From the NCBI GenBank assembly GCA_030648155.1, contig JAUSIK010000016.1:243607-307606 (forward strand): a stretch of DNA of 64,000 nucleotides. Reading direction: 5' to 3'. Source of the stretch: Nanobdellota archaeon. Its GTDB lineage: Archaea; Nanobdellota; Nanobdellia; Pacearchaeales; GW2011-AR1. Of this stretch, positions 39,963 through 48,894 are shown piece by piece (position 1 is the first letter of the stretch; each line of letters starts with the position of its first letter). The notes below the pieces were generated by a model that ran no database searches, was not told the origin of the DNA, and worked only from the letters and a program-made list of their open reading frames with translations. A program made the position numbers and the translations under genes.

Positions 39963-40887
39963 ATTTAGATGGGTCTTCGTTGGAAACGACGACTACTCGA
40001 CCAACAGTGTCACAATTAGACAAATACTCATAGTTTGAGTTAATGTCGAGGACCCTGTTAAGACAAAGTCCCGCAAGTCCTGAATCTCTTATCCATAATT
40101 GTCTGTTTCCTGCAACTTGCTTAGTATAAATTTTAGTGGGAAGGCCTGTTTTTTCGTCCATTTCTACAGAGTTAAAATATCGTTCAGATTGGCTAAATAG
40201 AATAGGGGCATCAAAGAAGTTTTGAATAGTTGAATCAGTAACATTAAAAGATAATTTGTATATTGAATTATTATCTTTTCTTAGTTTTAATGTAAATAGA
40301 GGAAGAACATAGACACTATCTTCTTTGAGATTTATGCCTTTTGATTTAAATTGTTCGAATAAATCCTGTGCTAGATATGAATTTGGATCTTGTTTTGTTC
40401 TTAATACAAGAGATGTGTCTTCGTAATAACCGCTTAACTTTAATGTACTTGATTTTAGTATTTTTTCTAGATCTGCATGGGTTGCTGTTCTAAATTGGGG
40501 GAATTGTTCTTTTAGAATTTCATTTACTGCTGTTACATAGAAAGGTGTTGAGCCTGTTATAACTTTATTTTGATCGTTGTAAACTACTTTCGTTATTGCT
40601 GTGGAAAATCCATATCTTTCTTGGACTTTTTGATTGATTTGTTTTCCGAATTCTCCTCCTAGGAAAAAGGCGTATTTGAAATCTAATAGTGGAGGGGAAA
40701 TTGTAGGGGGTGTTGATTCTGTAATTGTATTTTGTTTGGGTTTATTTTTGGCATCTAATTTTGCTTTTATTTTTTCTTGTCTTATTTGTTTTTCTGTTTC
40801 TTCATTGAGTTTTCTGGCTAGGTCTTTATCGTAACGAGAGATTCTGTTATTATCCGAATCGCCGAGGATATTAATTTTGGAGGTCAT
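39946..40887 (-). CDS. MoxR-operon client protein A2
   Basis: Paralog of 43473..44453; ILGDSDNNRISRYDKDLARKLNEETEKQIRQEKIKAKL. Confidence 0.75.
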   Translation of the reverse strand: MTSKINILGDSDNNRISRYDKDLARKLNEETEKQIRQEKIKAKLDAKNKPKQNTITESTPPTISPPLLDFKYAFFLGGEFGKQINQKVQERYGFSTAITKVVYNDQNKVITGSTPFYVTAVNEILKEQFPQFRTATHADLEKILKSSTLKLSGYYEDTSLVLRTKQDPNSYLAQDLFEQFKSKGINLKEDSVYVLPLFTLKLRKDNNSIYKLSFNVTDSTIQNFFDAPILFSQSERYFNSVEMDEKTGLPTKIYTKQVAGNRQLWIRDSGLAGLCLNRVLDINSNYEYLSNCDTVGRVVVVSNEDPSKFGVNI

Positions 40888-40888
40888 T

Positions 40889-42607
40889 TTATTTTATTCC
40901 TCCCCTATATATGGAATCTGTGATATTTACTGCTGTTTGAGCGATATCTCTTGCATTTTTAATTTTTCCTACAAATAAACCTGCTTTTTCAACATCATTT
41001 GACATTTCTGTTGGATTTCCTATTTGAATATGGAAATAGTTATGTCTTTTAGCTCCCTTTAAGAAGTCTTCCTTTATATCGCTCCAATTGTCTATGATTC
41101 CATCTGAAATTGTTCCTAAAAGCATATTTTGATCTTTGAATATATTTTTTATTGAATCTAGATCAATATTAGTTGAATTGCCGAAAGTTGGGTTTAGTGC
41201 TAATTTCTTAGATTCCTCTAAACCATGCTTAACAATTGTTGAACTTGCAAAGGCCCCTAGACTAATTCCAGTTTGTTTTAATAGATTATTTTCTTTTAAA
41301 TATCTCAATAAACCATACCACGCTAGAAGTTGGTAGTGGTATTTGCTGTTATCTCCCCATGGGATATTTAATTTATTCCCTACTTCTATTCCATTGTCTG
41401 GGTTTGAGGCCATACTTCCTGAAGTATCAAGAAGCAAAAACCTAAATTCTGGGAAACCTCTAGGAAGTATTTTTTCTTCTAGGGGTTCTGTTTCGTAATG
41501 TGGCTTCTTTTTAAGCTCTACTTTTCCAATTTCATTAAAACCTAATTTTGTATGCCTTAAATTATCAATTTCTGGATCAAAAGGTCTGGAGCCATAATGA
41601 AAAACAGGAGATTGAGATTGTCTTGTGAAAGAACTTACATTTATGTTTAATCTTTCTGCTAGTGACTGATATAATAAGTCTAACGCTTCAAATGAATTCA
41701 TCCATGCAGGGGTTTTTTGATTAGATTTATATGCTTCATTAATACGTTGTTTTTTATACTCACGAGTATTCATTTCTCTGTCGAATTTATTTCCATCTTC
41801 TGGAACTTGAGGAACTAGATTTCTATTTGTTCCTTTTCCAGAATGATTGAAAAGAGGCATTGCGTAACCAGGAGCCATTAATTTTGAGAATTCTTCTGCA
41901 TATATTTTAGCAACAGAGGGCCAATTTTCTTCATTATTTAGATAATCCCTCATGCCTTTTCTGTCTCTTTCTTTTTTCATTTTAGAAAGGCCTGTTTTAC
42001 TTAAGAAATTCTTTAAAACATCTATTATTTTACTTCTATCCTCAACTTTATCTGTAAAATATAGCCTTAATTTTGCTTTTTGTCTCTTGTTTCCCCATAA
42101 CAATGCATTAAGCCGGAGATGAGCTTCCATAAATTGAGTAAATTTAGAACTCTTACCTGAATCTACATAAGCATCTATAATACCGTCGAGAGAGAAACCG
42201 TGACTTAAGTCAAGATGCAAAACAGTATCTTCAAATGCGTTTGCTGAATAATGAAAGTCTGCTTGTGAAAAACCTTTTTCAGCCAATACAGAAGAAATTG
42301 GCTCAATTATTTTTTTTACATGGAATTCCAAGTTTCTTGGACAACCATGATATCCTTTTCTTCCTCGATGATTTTCCTCATGCCTTGTTAAATCTCTAAC
42401 TACCTTGGCCGTATTTCCTGGATTGTCTTCTTCGTAAGTAGGGTTATACCCTAGAGAGATATCAGATAGAGTTTGAGTATCTATACAGCCATCAAACCTC
42501 GGATACCTATCATGTTGTCTAATAGTATAAGTTCCACTAAAACCTCCTTCCCTAATTTCTTCTTCAACTGTTTGCTCTATTAGGTGTTTTAGTTTTTTGA
42601 GTGTCAT
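40889..42607 (-). CDS. VWA-like protein with N-terminal HExxH metallopeptidase-like domain (DUF2201-like)
   Basis: LTRHEENHRG (HExxH) and FLLLDTSGSMASN (MIDAS DxSxS). Confidence 0.8.
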   Translation of the reverse strand: MTLKKLKHLIEQTVEEEIREGGFSGTYTIRQHDRYPRFDGCIDTQTLSDISLGYNPTYEEDNPGNTAKVVRDLTRHEENHRGRKGYHGCPRNLEFHVKKIIEPISSVLAEKGFSQADFHYSANAFEDTVLHLDLSHGFSLDGIIDAYVDSGKSSKFTQFMEAHLRLNALLWGNKRQKAKLRLYFTDKVEDRSKIIDVLKNFLSKTGLSKMKKERDRKGMRDYLNNEENWPSVAKIYAEEFSKLMAPGYAMPLFNHSGKGTNRNLVPQVPEDGNKFDREMNTREYKKQRINEAYKSNQKTPAWMNSFEALDLLYQSLAERLNINVSSFTRQSQSPVFHYGSRPFDPEIDNLRHTKLGFNEIGKVELKKKPHYETEPLEEKILPRGFPEFRFLLLDTSGSMASNPDNGIEVGNKLNIPWGDNSKYHYQLLAWYGLLRYLKENNLLKQTGISLGAFASSTIVKHGLEESKKLALNPTFGNSTNIDLDSIKNIFKDQNMLLGTISDGIIDNWSDIKEDFLKGAKRHNYFHIQIGNPTEMSNDVEKAGLFVGKIKNARDIAQTAVNITDSIYRGGIK

Positions 42608-43476
42608 TTTATATTTACTCCCGAAGTGTTTTGTGATTGGATTTTGGGATGGATTCTTATGCCAAGGGAATAATAAATATCAGAATAAGTTTTTGCGCAA
42701 CTGAGATTGGCCGTAGCAAGACTTGTATCGAACGATCCCATACCTTCCATTATTTTGTCTGATCTTGAATTTATTCTTATTAAATATACTCTTTTACCTG
42801 TTAACCATTCATATACTGAATTGATTTTAGCAAGTTCGTCAACACCTAAAAGAGCTTTGTAATTTGAAGGCCTTATACTATCTTTTACATATTCATCTCC
42901 AAAGACAAACTCTTCTTTGACTGAATATTCATTAGACATGCTTCTGTTATGGACAATAATATCTTCTAGAGATCCTATGGGTTGATAATAAATTCTTGTA
43001 GTTGTTGCAAGGAAGTGGTCAAACATAAATTTTTTAATAAATTTCCTAATTTCTTCTTTAATTGGACTATCTGACATTTTATAGGCAGCAGTAAAAACGG
43101 CATGATGCAAAGGCATATCGCCTGTATAAAAATCCCCTGCTTTGGCTCCAAATGAATAAACAATCCAATCATTTTGTGATTTTCTATTTCCGCCATCGAG
43201 AAGGGATTTTGATAAATCTACTGTGATAATTTCATCCCTATATATAACTCCTGGAATTGTCCAAAAATCAGAGTGGTTTTGAATAGGGGAAATTGGTGAG
43301 TCATCTATTTTTGTTGTAGGAGGTATTGGAACTTTATTCTTTTCTTCTAACTTTGCTTTTAGTTTTTCTTTTCTGATTAAAACTTCGGTTTGTTTATTTA
43401 ATTCATTAGCTAAATTAGGGTCGAATATATATTTTCGATTTGGGTCTGGATCCCCAATTATTTCTATGTTTTTCAT
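42604..43476 (-). CDS. MoxR-operon client protein B1
   Basis: EIIGDPDPNRKYIFDPNLANELNKQTEVLIRKEKLKAKLEEKNKVPIPPTTKIDDSPIS. Confidence 0.75.
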   Translation of the reverse strand: MKNIEIIGDPDPNRKYIFDPNLANELNKQTEVLIRKEKLKAKLEEKNKVPIPPTTKIDDSPISPIQNHSDFWTIPGVIYRDEIITVDLSKSLLDGGNRKSQNDWIVYSFGAKAGDFYTGDMPLHHAVFTAAYKMSDSPIKEEIRKFIKKFMFDHFLATTTRIYYQPIGSLEDIIVHNRSMSNEYSVKEEFVFGDEYVKDSIRPSNYKALLGVDELAKINSVYEWLTGKRVYLIRINSRSDKIMEGMGSFDTSLATANLSCAKTYSDIYYSLGIRIHPKIQSQNTSGVNIK

Positions 43477-44453
43477 TTTATATTTACTCCTAATTTAGAT
43501 GGGTCTTCGTTGGAGACTATGACTATTCGACCATCATTGAAACAACCAGACAAGCTCTCATCGTAAGAACTAATGACTAGGCTCCTGCCAAGGAAAAGCC
43601 TCACAAGTCCAGAATCTCTTGTCCCTAATTTCCTAAATTCTGCAACTTCCGTAAAATAAACTGTAGTTGGAAGACCTATTTTTTCATCCATTTCTACAGA
43701 GTTGAAATATCCTCCAGATGTGCTTAATAGTATTGGAGCTTCAAAGTAATTTTGAATAGTTGAATCTGTAATATCAAAAGATAATTTGTACTCTGAGGAA
43801 TCATCTTTTCTTAGTTTTAATGTAAACAAAGGTATAACATATGCACTATCTTCTTTAAGATGTAGGTCTCTTGATTTAAATTGATCGAATAAATCTTCTG
43901 CTACGTATACATTGGGGTTTTGTTTTTTTCTTAATACTAGGGAAGTATCTTCGTACTTGCCCCTTAGATCTAGAGCATATGATTTTATTATTTTTTCTAG
44001 ATCTGCTTGAGTTGCGGTTCTAAATTGGAGATATTGTTCTTGGAAGATTTCGTTTACTGCTGTAACATAGAAAGGTGTTGAACCTGTTACAACTCTATTT
44101 TGATCATCGTAGATTACTTTGCTTATTGATTCAGTAAAACCATATATTTCTTGGACTTTTTCATTTATTTGTTTTCCGAATTCTCCCCCCAGGAAAAAGG
44201 CGTATTTGAAATCTAATGATAGGGGAGAAATTGTAGGGAGGGTTATTGGAGAAGTTTCTGTTCCTGGAGATGGGAGGACCTCGTTTTCTTTTATTTTCTT
44301 TTTTCTTTTTTCTTCCAATTCTCTTTTTCTTCTTTCTATTTCTTCTTGTCTAATTTGTTTTTCTGTTTCTTCATTGAGTTTTCTGGCTAGGTCTTTATCG
44401 TAACGAGAGATTCTGTTATTATCCGAATCGCCGAGGATATGTGTGTTTTTCAT
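43473..44453 (-). CDS. MoxR-operon client protein A1
   Basis: HILGDSDNNRISRYDKDLARKLNEETEKQIRQEEIERRKRELEEKRKKK. Confidence 0.75.
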   Translation of the reverse strand: MKNTHILGDSDNNRISRYDKDLARKLNEETEKQIRQEEIERRKRELEEKRKKKIKENEVLPSPGTETSPITLPTISPLSLDFKYAFFLGGEFGKQINEKVQEIYGFTESISKVIYDDQNRVVTGSTPFYVTAVNEIFQEQYLQFRTATQADLEKIIKSYALDLRGKYEDTSLVLRKKQNPNVYVAEDLFDQFKSRDLHLKEDSAYVIPLFTLKLRKDDSSEYKLSFDITDSTIQNYFEAPILLSTSGGYFNSVEMDEKIGLPTTVYFTEVAEFRKLGTRDSGLVRLFLGRSLVISSYDESLSGCFNDGRIVIVSNEDPSKLGVNIK

Positions 44454-44454
44454 T

Positions 44455-45807
44455 TTACTTTTTTTTCTCTGAATTAGCAGGGTTAGCAGTAGCCCTATTT
44501 TTTATCTCATAATCTATTCTGTTGTTCATCCAACCCATTCCGATTTCTCTTTTATCCGTATAGGGTTCACTAGGCATAATTCTATGTTTATCCTTAGCTT
44601 CTTGAGAAAGAGAGTTATAATCGCCAAGCTTTCCATTGTGATTAAAGAATTTAACTAATGCTCTTCCTTCATGCGCCTCTTGAAAAGAGCTCAATATATA
44701 ATCGTAATTTGATCTAAAGTCTGCTTTAAGTTTTTCCACTGCTGTTGACATTAGTAAAGAATTATTTCCATAATATTCTTGGGCAAGAATATTCGGATTT
44801 AAGACCCCTTTATATGCTCCCACAAGTTCAAAACTCTTAAACATTAAATCGATAGTGTCTATTTTTACTTCTGGATCTTTTAATTTTGCAATAAACTGCA
44901 AAGCGGCTGCATATCTTATTACTGATTCTGTAACTCTTCTTCCTGAAGAATTCATTATATATGAACAAAGTGCAGACTTAGCAGAATTGAACTTGCAATC
45001 AGAACACCTCATTGGCCATTCTCTCCCTTTTTTGGAAGTTTTTCCTTCTTCTGCATTTAACATACAGTTAGCTAGACCATGTCTAATATAATCAATAACT
45101 GCCTTTGCTTCTAGACCAGGATTTATTGTTTCTCTTGCTATTTCTTTTGATGCCTGAATAATCTTTTGAGTAAGGTCTTTTCTAGGAGCATCTTTTACCC
45201 GAGGATTTGCTTCGCGGTTATCTAGGACGAAATGGTCTTCTTGTGTTGGACAATAATGGTCTAGATCTATAACTATATGCATTCTGTCATACATTGCAGG
45301 ATCAATATCAAATGTTCCGGTAAATCTCCCATTGCCCATATTGGCTGTAGCAAGAAGGAGTAAATAACCATCTCTCCCTAATTTTATGGATTTTCCTTTA
45401 TAATCCATATCCCCATCTCCTAATGCTAGAAGTTGATTTTGAGTTTTTGTTGGTGCTCTGTTTACTTCATCTGCTCTGAATAAAAGAGCTTCAATATTGT
45501 CGGTAAGATTTCTTTGGGCTTTTGCAATATCTAGTTCTGAAAATATTTCATTATAAAGGTCCATTTCTGGATTGCACCTAATTAGAACACCTTCGCCTCC
45601 TTCACGTTTATTTCCGTTGAAATAAGTATTATGTATATCGCTCATAAGAGTTGTTTTTGCAGTTCCTGGACCACCTATTGCTAGTATATTAAGGGCAGAA
45701 ATAACTCCTGCCTTAAATGCATCACTAACATCTAAATTAGCAAATACATTTCGGGTATTTCTGTAATTTGGGAGATTTAGATCTTCATAGGTTAATTTAG
45801 AAGTCAT
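44455..45807 (-). CDS. MoxR-family AAA+ ATPase
   Basis: Walker A GGPGTAKTT; Walker B LLFRADEVNRAPTKTQNQLL; CSDCKFNSAKSALC insertion. Confidence 0.9.
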   Translation of the reverse strand: MTSKLTYEDLNLPNYRNTRNVFANLDVSDAFKAGVISALNILAIGGPGTAKTTLMSDIHNTYFNGNKREGGEGVLIRCNPEMDLYNEIFSELDIAKAQRNLTDNIEALLFRADEVNRAPTKTQNQLLALGDGDMDYKGKSIKLGRDGYLLLLATANMGNGRFTGTFDIDPAMYDRMHIVIDLDHYCPTQEDHFVLDNREANPRVKDAPRKDLTQKIIQASKEIARETINPGLEAKAVIDYIRHGLANCMLNAEEGKTSKKGREWPMRCSDCKFNSAKSALCSYIMNSSGRRVTESVIRYAAALQFIAKLKDPEVKIDTIDLMFKSFELVGAYKGVLNPNILAQEYYGNNSLLMSTAVEKLKADFRSNYDYILSSFQEAHEGRALVKFFNHNGKLGDYNSLSQEAKDKHRIMPSEPYTDKREIGMGWMNNRIDYEIKNRATANPANSEKKK

Positions 45808-45947
45808 TGCGCCTCCTCTAAAATTTTAATGTTTAATTCTACAATTGTCTTTGGTTTTAGTTCGCCTTGCAAAAGTTTTGGAATTATAATAATTGTGTTT
45901 TTTCCGTGCTTGGCGATTTTCTTTCTAATCGTAAATTCCTTTGCCAT
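45804..45947 (-). CDS. AbrB/SpoVT-like small DNA-binding protein (47 aa)
   Basis: Hand translation MAKEFTIRKKIAKHGKNTIIIIPKLLQGELKPKTIVELNIKILEEAQ*; stop overlaps moxR ATG (ATGA). Confidence 0.7.
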   Translation of the reverse strand: MAKEFTIRKKIAKHGKNTIIIIPKLLQGELKPKTIVELNIKILEEAQ

Positions 45948-46065
45948 TGTGATTTTATTGCAACTTTACTATAATAATAGTCGAGAAATAGTGTTTATAA
46001 ATCTTTTGTAATGTTGTAACTTTTTAGGGGTTAATGGTGAGTAATAGTTTGGAGAGAATTTGAAC

Positions 46066-46932
46066 TCAATTCAAAACAAACTCTGGGCGGGCTAAAATAT
46101 CTTTTTCTTCTGATTTTTTCATAATAGCTAGAAATTTGCTTTCATGGAAAACTGCGAAAATATCCTCTAGAGGAAGTTTTTCTATAATGTCTGTTTTCAT
46201 TAGAGGTTTTCCTGTAAGAAGCTGTTTTATTGAAGACTCTTTAATATTTACTTTAGGCATCACTTTTAAAATGCAGGATTCTGCTGGAATTAAAATAGAC
46301 TTTAATAGAATTTCATTTCCATTTTTGTATTCTTCTAGGGCTTTTTCAAACTGATAAAGATTTACTGATGTTGACTCTTCAAAAATTGATGCACGAGTTC
46401 TTCTTAATTCAAGCATGTGAGCTCCCCCCAGTTCTTTTCCTACCTCGTCGCATATTCGACGAATATATGTTCCTGCCTGTACTTCTGCTAAAAATAGAAC
46501 ATCTTTTCCAGCTATTTCTATTATATCGAATTTTTTCACTTCTCTTATTCTTTCTGCTCTTTTCACACTTGACCTTAAAGGGGGAAGTTGCGTTATTTTT
46601 CCTGTTTGAGACTTCATTGCTTTTTTTAAATCAGAGTCCGTAACATCTTTATGCAAGCGCATAATTCCAACATAGACTTTATCCTTATGCATAAAATATT
46701 CATTTAATCTGCATGCTCGACTTAATGCAATTGGAAGGACTCCAGTCACTTGGGGATAACTCTGTATTGGACGAATCCTTTACTCTAGAGTCCCAAAGTG
46801 AGAAGTTTTACTTAGTCCCAATTGCTTTCTTATGTAATCCGATATCGAAAAAGATGTCGGACCTGACGGCTTGTCTATATTAATAATGCTGAATTTTAAA
46901 AGTTCAGATATTTCTTTTTCTACATTTTTCAC
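46066..46932 (-). CDS. cbf5: tRNA/rRNA pseudouridine synthase Cbf5/TruB, interrupted: exon 1 46785..46932, exon 2 46066..46757
   Basis: Exon 1 IINIDKPSGPTSFSISDYIRKQLGLSKTSHFGTL + exon 2 DPQVTGVLPIALSRACR; spliced length 840 nt (280 codons); GTG start 8 nt after GGAGG. Confidence 0.85.
46758..46784 (-). other. 27-nt archaeal bulge-helix-bulge (BHB) intron in cbf5
   Basis: AGTAAAGGATTCGTCCAATACAGAGTT; 4-bp CTCT/AGAG helix, 3-nt bulges AGA and TTA, outer helix CACTTTGGGA/TCCCCAAGTG, inner GTA..GGA-TTCG-TCC..TAC. Confidence 0.85.
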
Positions 46933-48333
46933 ATTCAATTCCTCCTTTATCCTTTTTATAAGTATTAAAAATTCTCTTCCTTCTTTAGTTAGAGAATACA
47001 TCAAAGGTTTTCTTTTCACTCCAATTCCTTCAATTTTAACAAAGGATTTATATTGTTTTTTTCTTAATAAATTTCTAATAGAATTTCCCAAATAGCCTGT
47101 TTCTTTAATTAGTCCGTTTGTATCTATTGATTCTTTATTATTTAATAAAGTTAGATACTTTTCCATTGTCTTTGTAAAGCTATGCTCTAAAAATCCATTT
47201 AATGCATCATTATATCTTTGTTTGTGTATATAGAAAGGAGTTACATTATTTGAGAAAAATAATTTAAAAAATTCATAAAGGTTTGTCCATCCATCTATAA
47301 TAAAACGATCTTTTTTTTCCTTAACAAGTTTATTGATTTGACTTTCAACTAATATTTTTTTAAACATTTCTTTTTCTTGTTGACTAAAATTTATGGTTAT
47401 CCTATGCAAAGCCTTGTGTGAACTTCTATCTATGCTCCCTTCTGCACAAAGTAGTCCATTTAATGCATTTAGTGCTTCTCTACCTTTTAAATTTTGCAGT
47501 TGACTAAAAATGTATCTAAAAATTGAACCCACGATCATTTTATCTATTACTATACGTAAATTTCCTATTTCGGATGTATTTAAAATTGCTTTCGAGATAG
47601 TAGGATAGAATTGCTCTTCCTTAAGTTCTATCTTATCCTTCCAATATTCTTTTGCTATTAGAGGATCGGAATTATGATTGAATAATAATCTAGCCCGCCA
47701 AATATCCTTAGGAATTCTTAATATTTGTTTAAAATTTTTAATTACGAATTGATGTAGCCCTGCGTCCTTATTTACAAAGTATAGTTTAGTTTTGTAATGA
47801 CCATCTCCATGAATGAGATAAAATAATTCTATTAATTCAGGGGTAATTTTAATAAATTGTGGAAGAGTAATTGGAATTGTTCTTTTCTTTATGATAGTAA
47901 TAAAATTGTTTTCTCTAAAAATTACACTTGAATCATCAATGTTAGACAAGTTTATCGAACCTGACCTTTTTTCTTCTAATCGATTAATTGTTTTTATAAC
48001 CTCGAAATCTAATTTTTCATTATTATTTATTTGCAAAGTCTCGATAATTTCCTTAAAAATATGGAACTTTCCATATTGACCTAATACAGAAATAAATTCA
48101 AATTTTTTATAATTTTTCTGTATTCTAAATATTACTGAATCGCCTTCTTGAAAGTTATATTTATGCCTCTCTTGTGCTAGAAATGTAGCATAAGCTTTTT
48201 TGTTTACATTATTAACTCCGGTATTAAATACTATTAAAATTTCTTCCTTCCTATAGAGTTTTTGAAATTCAATAGGATCGATTAACTGATTAGTATACAC
48301 TACTAAGTCTTTAATTTTGATCTTTGTTAACAT
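46780..48333 (-). CDS. LAGLIDADG-type homing endonuclease-like ORF, open in frame through cbf5 exon 1
   Basis: Two LAGLIDADG-like motifs ELFYLIHGDGHY and ALNGLLCAEGSID; C-terminal HTH-like segment; then Cbf5 N-terminus. Confidence 0.75.
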   Translation of the reverse strand: MLTKIKIKDLVVYTNQLIDPIEFQKLYRKEEILIVFNTGVNNVNKKAYATFLAQERHKYNFQEGDSVIFRIQKNYKKFEFISVLGQYGKFHIFKEIIETLQINNNEKLDFEVIKTINRLEEKRSGSINLSNIDDSSVIFRENNFITIIKKRTIPITLPQFIKITPELIELFYLIHGDGHYKTKLYFVNKDAGLHQFVIKNFKQILRIPKDIWRARLLFNHNSDPLIAKEYWKDKIELKEEQFYPTISKAILNTSEIGNLRIVIDKMIVGSIFRYIFSQLQNLKGREALNALNGLLCAEGSIDRSSHKALHRITINFSQQEKEMFKKILVESQINKLVKEKKDRFIIDGWTNLYEFFKLFFSNNVTPFYIHKQRYNDALNGFLEHSFTKTMEKYLTLLNNKESIDTNGLIKETGYLGNSIRNLLRKKQYKSFVKIEGIGVKRKPLMYSLTKEGREFLILIKRIKEELNVKNVEKEISELLKFSIINIDKPSGPTSFSISDYIRKQLGLSKTSHFGTLE

Positions 48334-48341
48334 TTTTTCTC

Positions 48342-48479
48342 CTATTTTATTTTATCTCTTAAATATTCTTCTAATACCTTACTTAATTTTTGACCAACCC
48401 TTTCGCCTTTTGCTTTACAATAACCTGTAAATCTTCTCCACACCTCTTCGTCTATATCCTTAATTAATTTATTCCCCAT
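48342..48479 (-). CDS. Ribbon-helix-helix-like small protein (45 aa)
   Basis: Hand translation MGNKLIKDIDEEVWRRFTGYCKAKGERVGQKLSKVLEEYLRDKIK*. Confidence 0.6.
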   Translation of the reverse strand: MGNKLIKDIDEEVWRRFTGYCKAKGERVGQKLSKVLEEYLRDKIK

Positions 48480-48635
48480 TTTAGTTTATATTTGTATAAT
48501 CATGTATAAACTAGTATTTAAACATTTCTGAATTTTTTTTGGATGTAACTATTATATAAAATATTTAAACTTCACAGCTTTTTAGTTTATATATACTAAG
48601 GGAGAAAATTAGTTATATGGGAACAAGGATTAAAA

Positions 48636-48857
48636 ATGCGATTCGATGAAAAAAATATTAACAGAATAATGAAAAAATATAAAGATGCTTTTGATATTTT
48701 AGAATATTATGACAGGACGCGTATAAAATTATGGGGTAGGGAAAGAATAGATATTACCCTACATAGAAAAATAATCAAGAAACTTAGAGATTTAAAGAAA
48801 AAAACTGGGAAGCCAATATCTAGGATTATAGAAGAATCTTTGGAAAAGAATTTATAG
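48636..48857 (+). CDS. Ribbon-helix-helix-like small protein
   Basis: RIDITLHRKIIKKLRDLKKKTGKPISRIIEESLEKNL. Confidence 0.55.
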   Translation: MRFDEKNINRIMKKYKDAFDILEYYDRTRIKLWGRERIDITLHRKIIKKLRDLKKKTGKPISRIIEESLEKNL

Positions 48858-48894
48858 GGCTATTTTATTTAAAATTAAATAATATTGTCTATAA

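Noticed and set aside
46066-46932. Frameshift or nonsense pseudogene of truB/cbf5
   Set aside because: The 27-nt interruption is a multiple of three, has an exact BHB fold, and predicted splicing restores the invariant motif, so an intron is the better explanation
46780-48333. LAGLIDADG region as an intein within Cbf5
   Set aside because: No N-extein precedes the endonuclease and no intein splice blocks (Cys/Ser start, HN-C/S/T end) are seen; Cbf5 can start at internal GTG with its own SD
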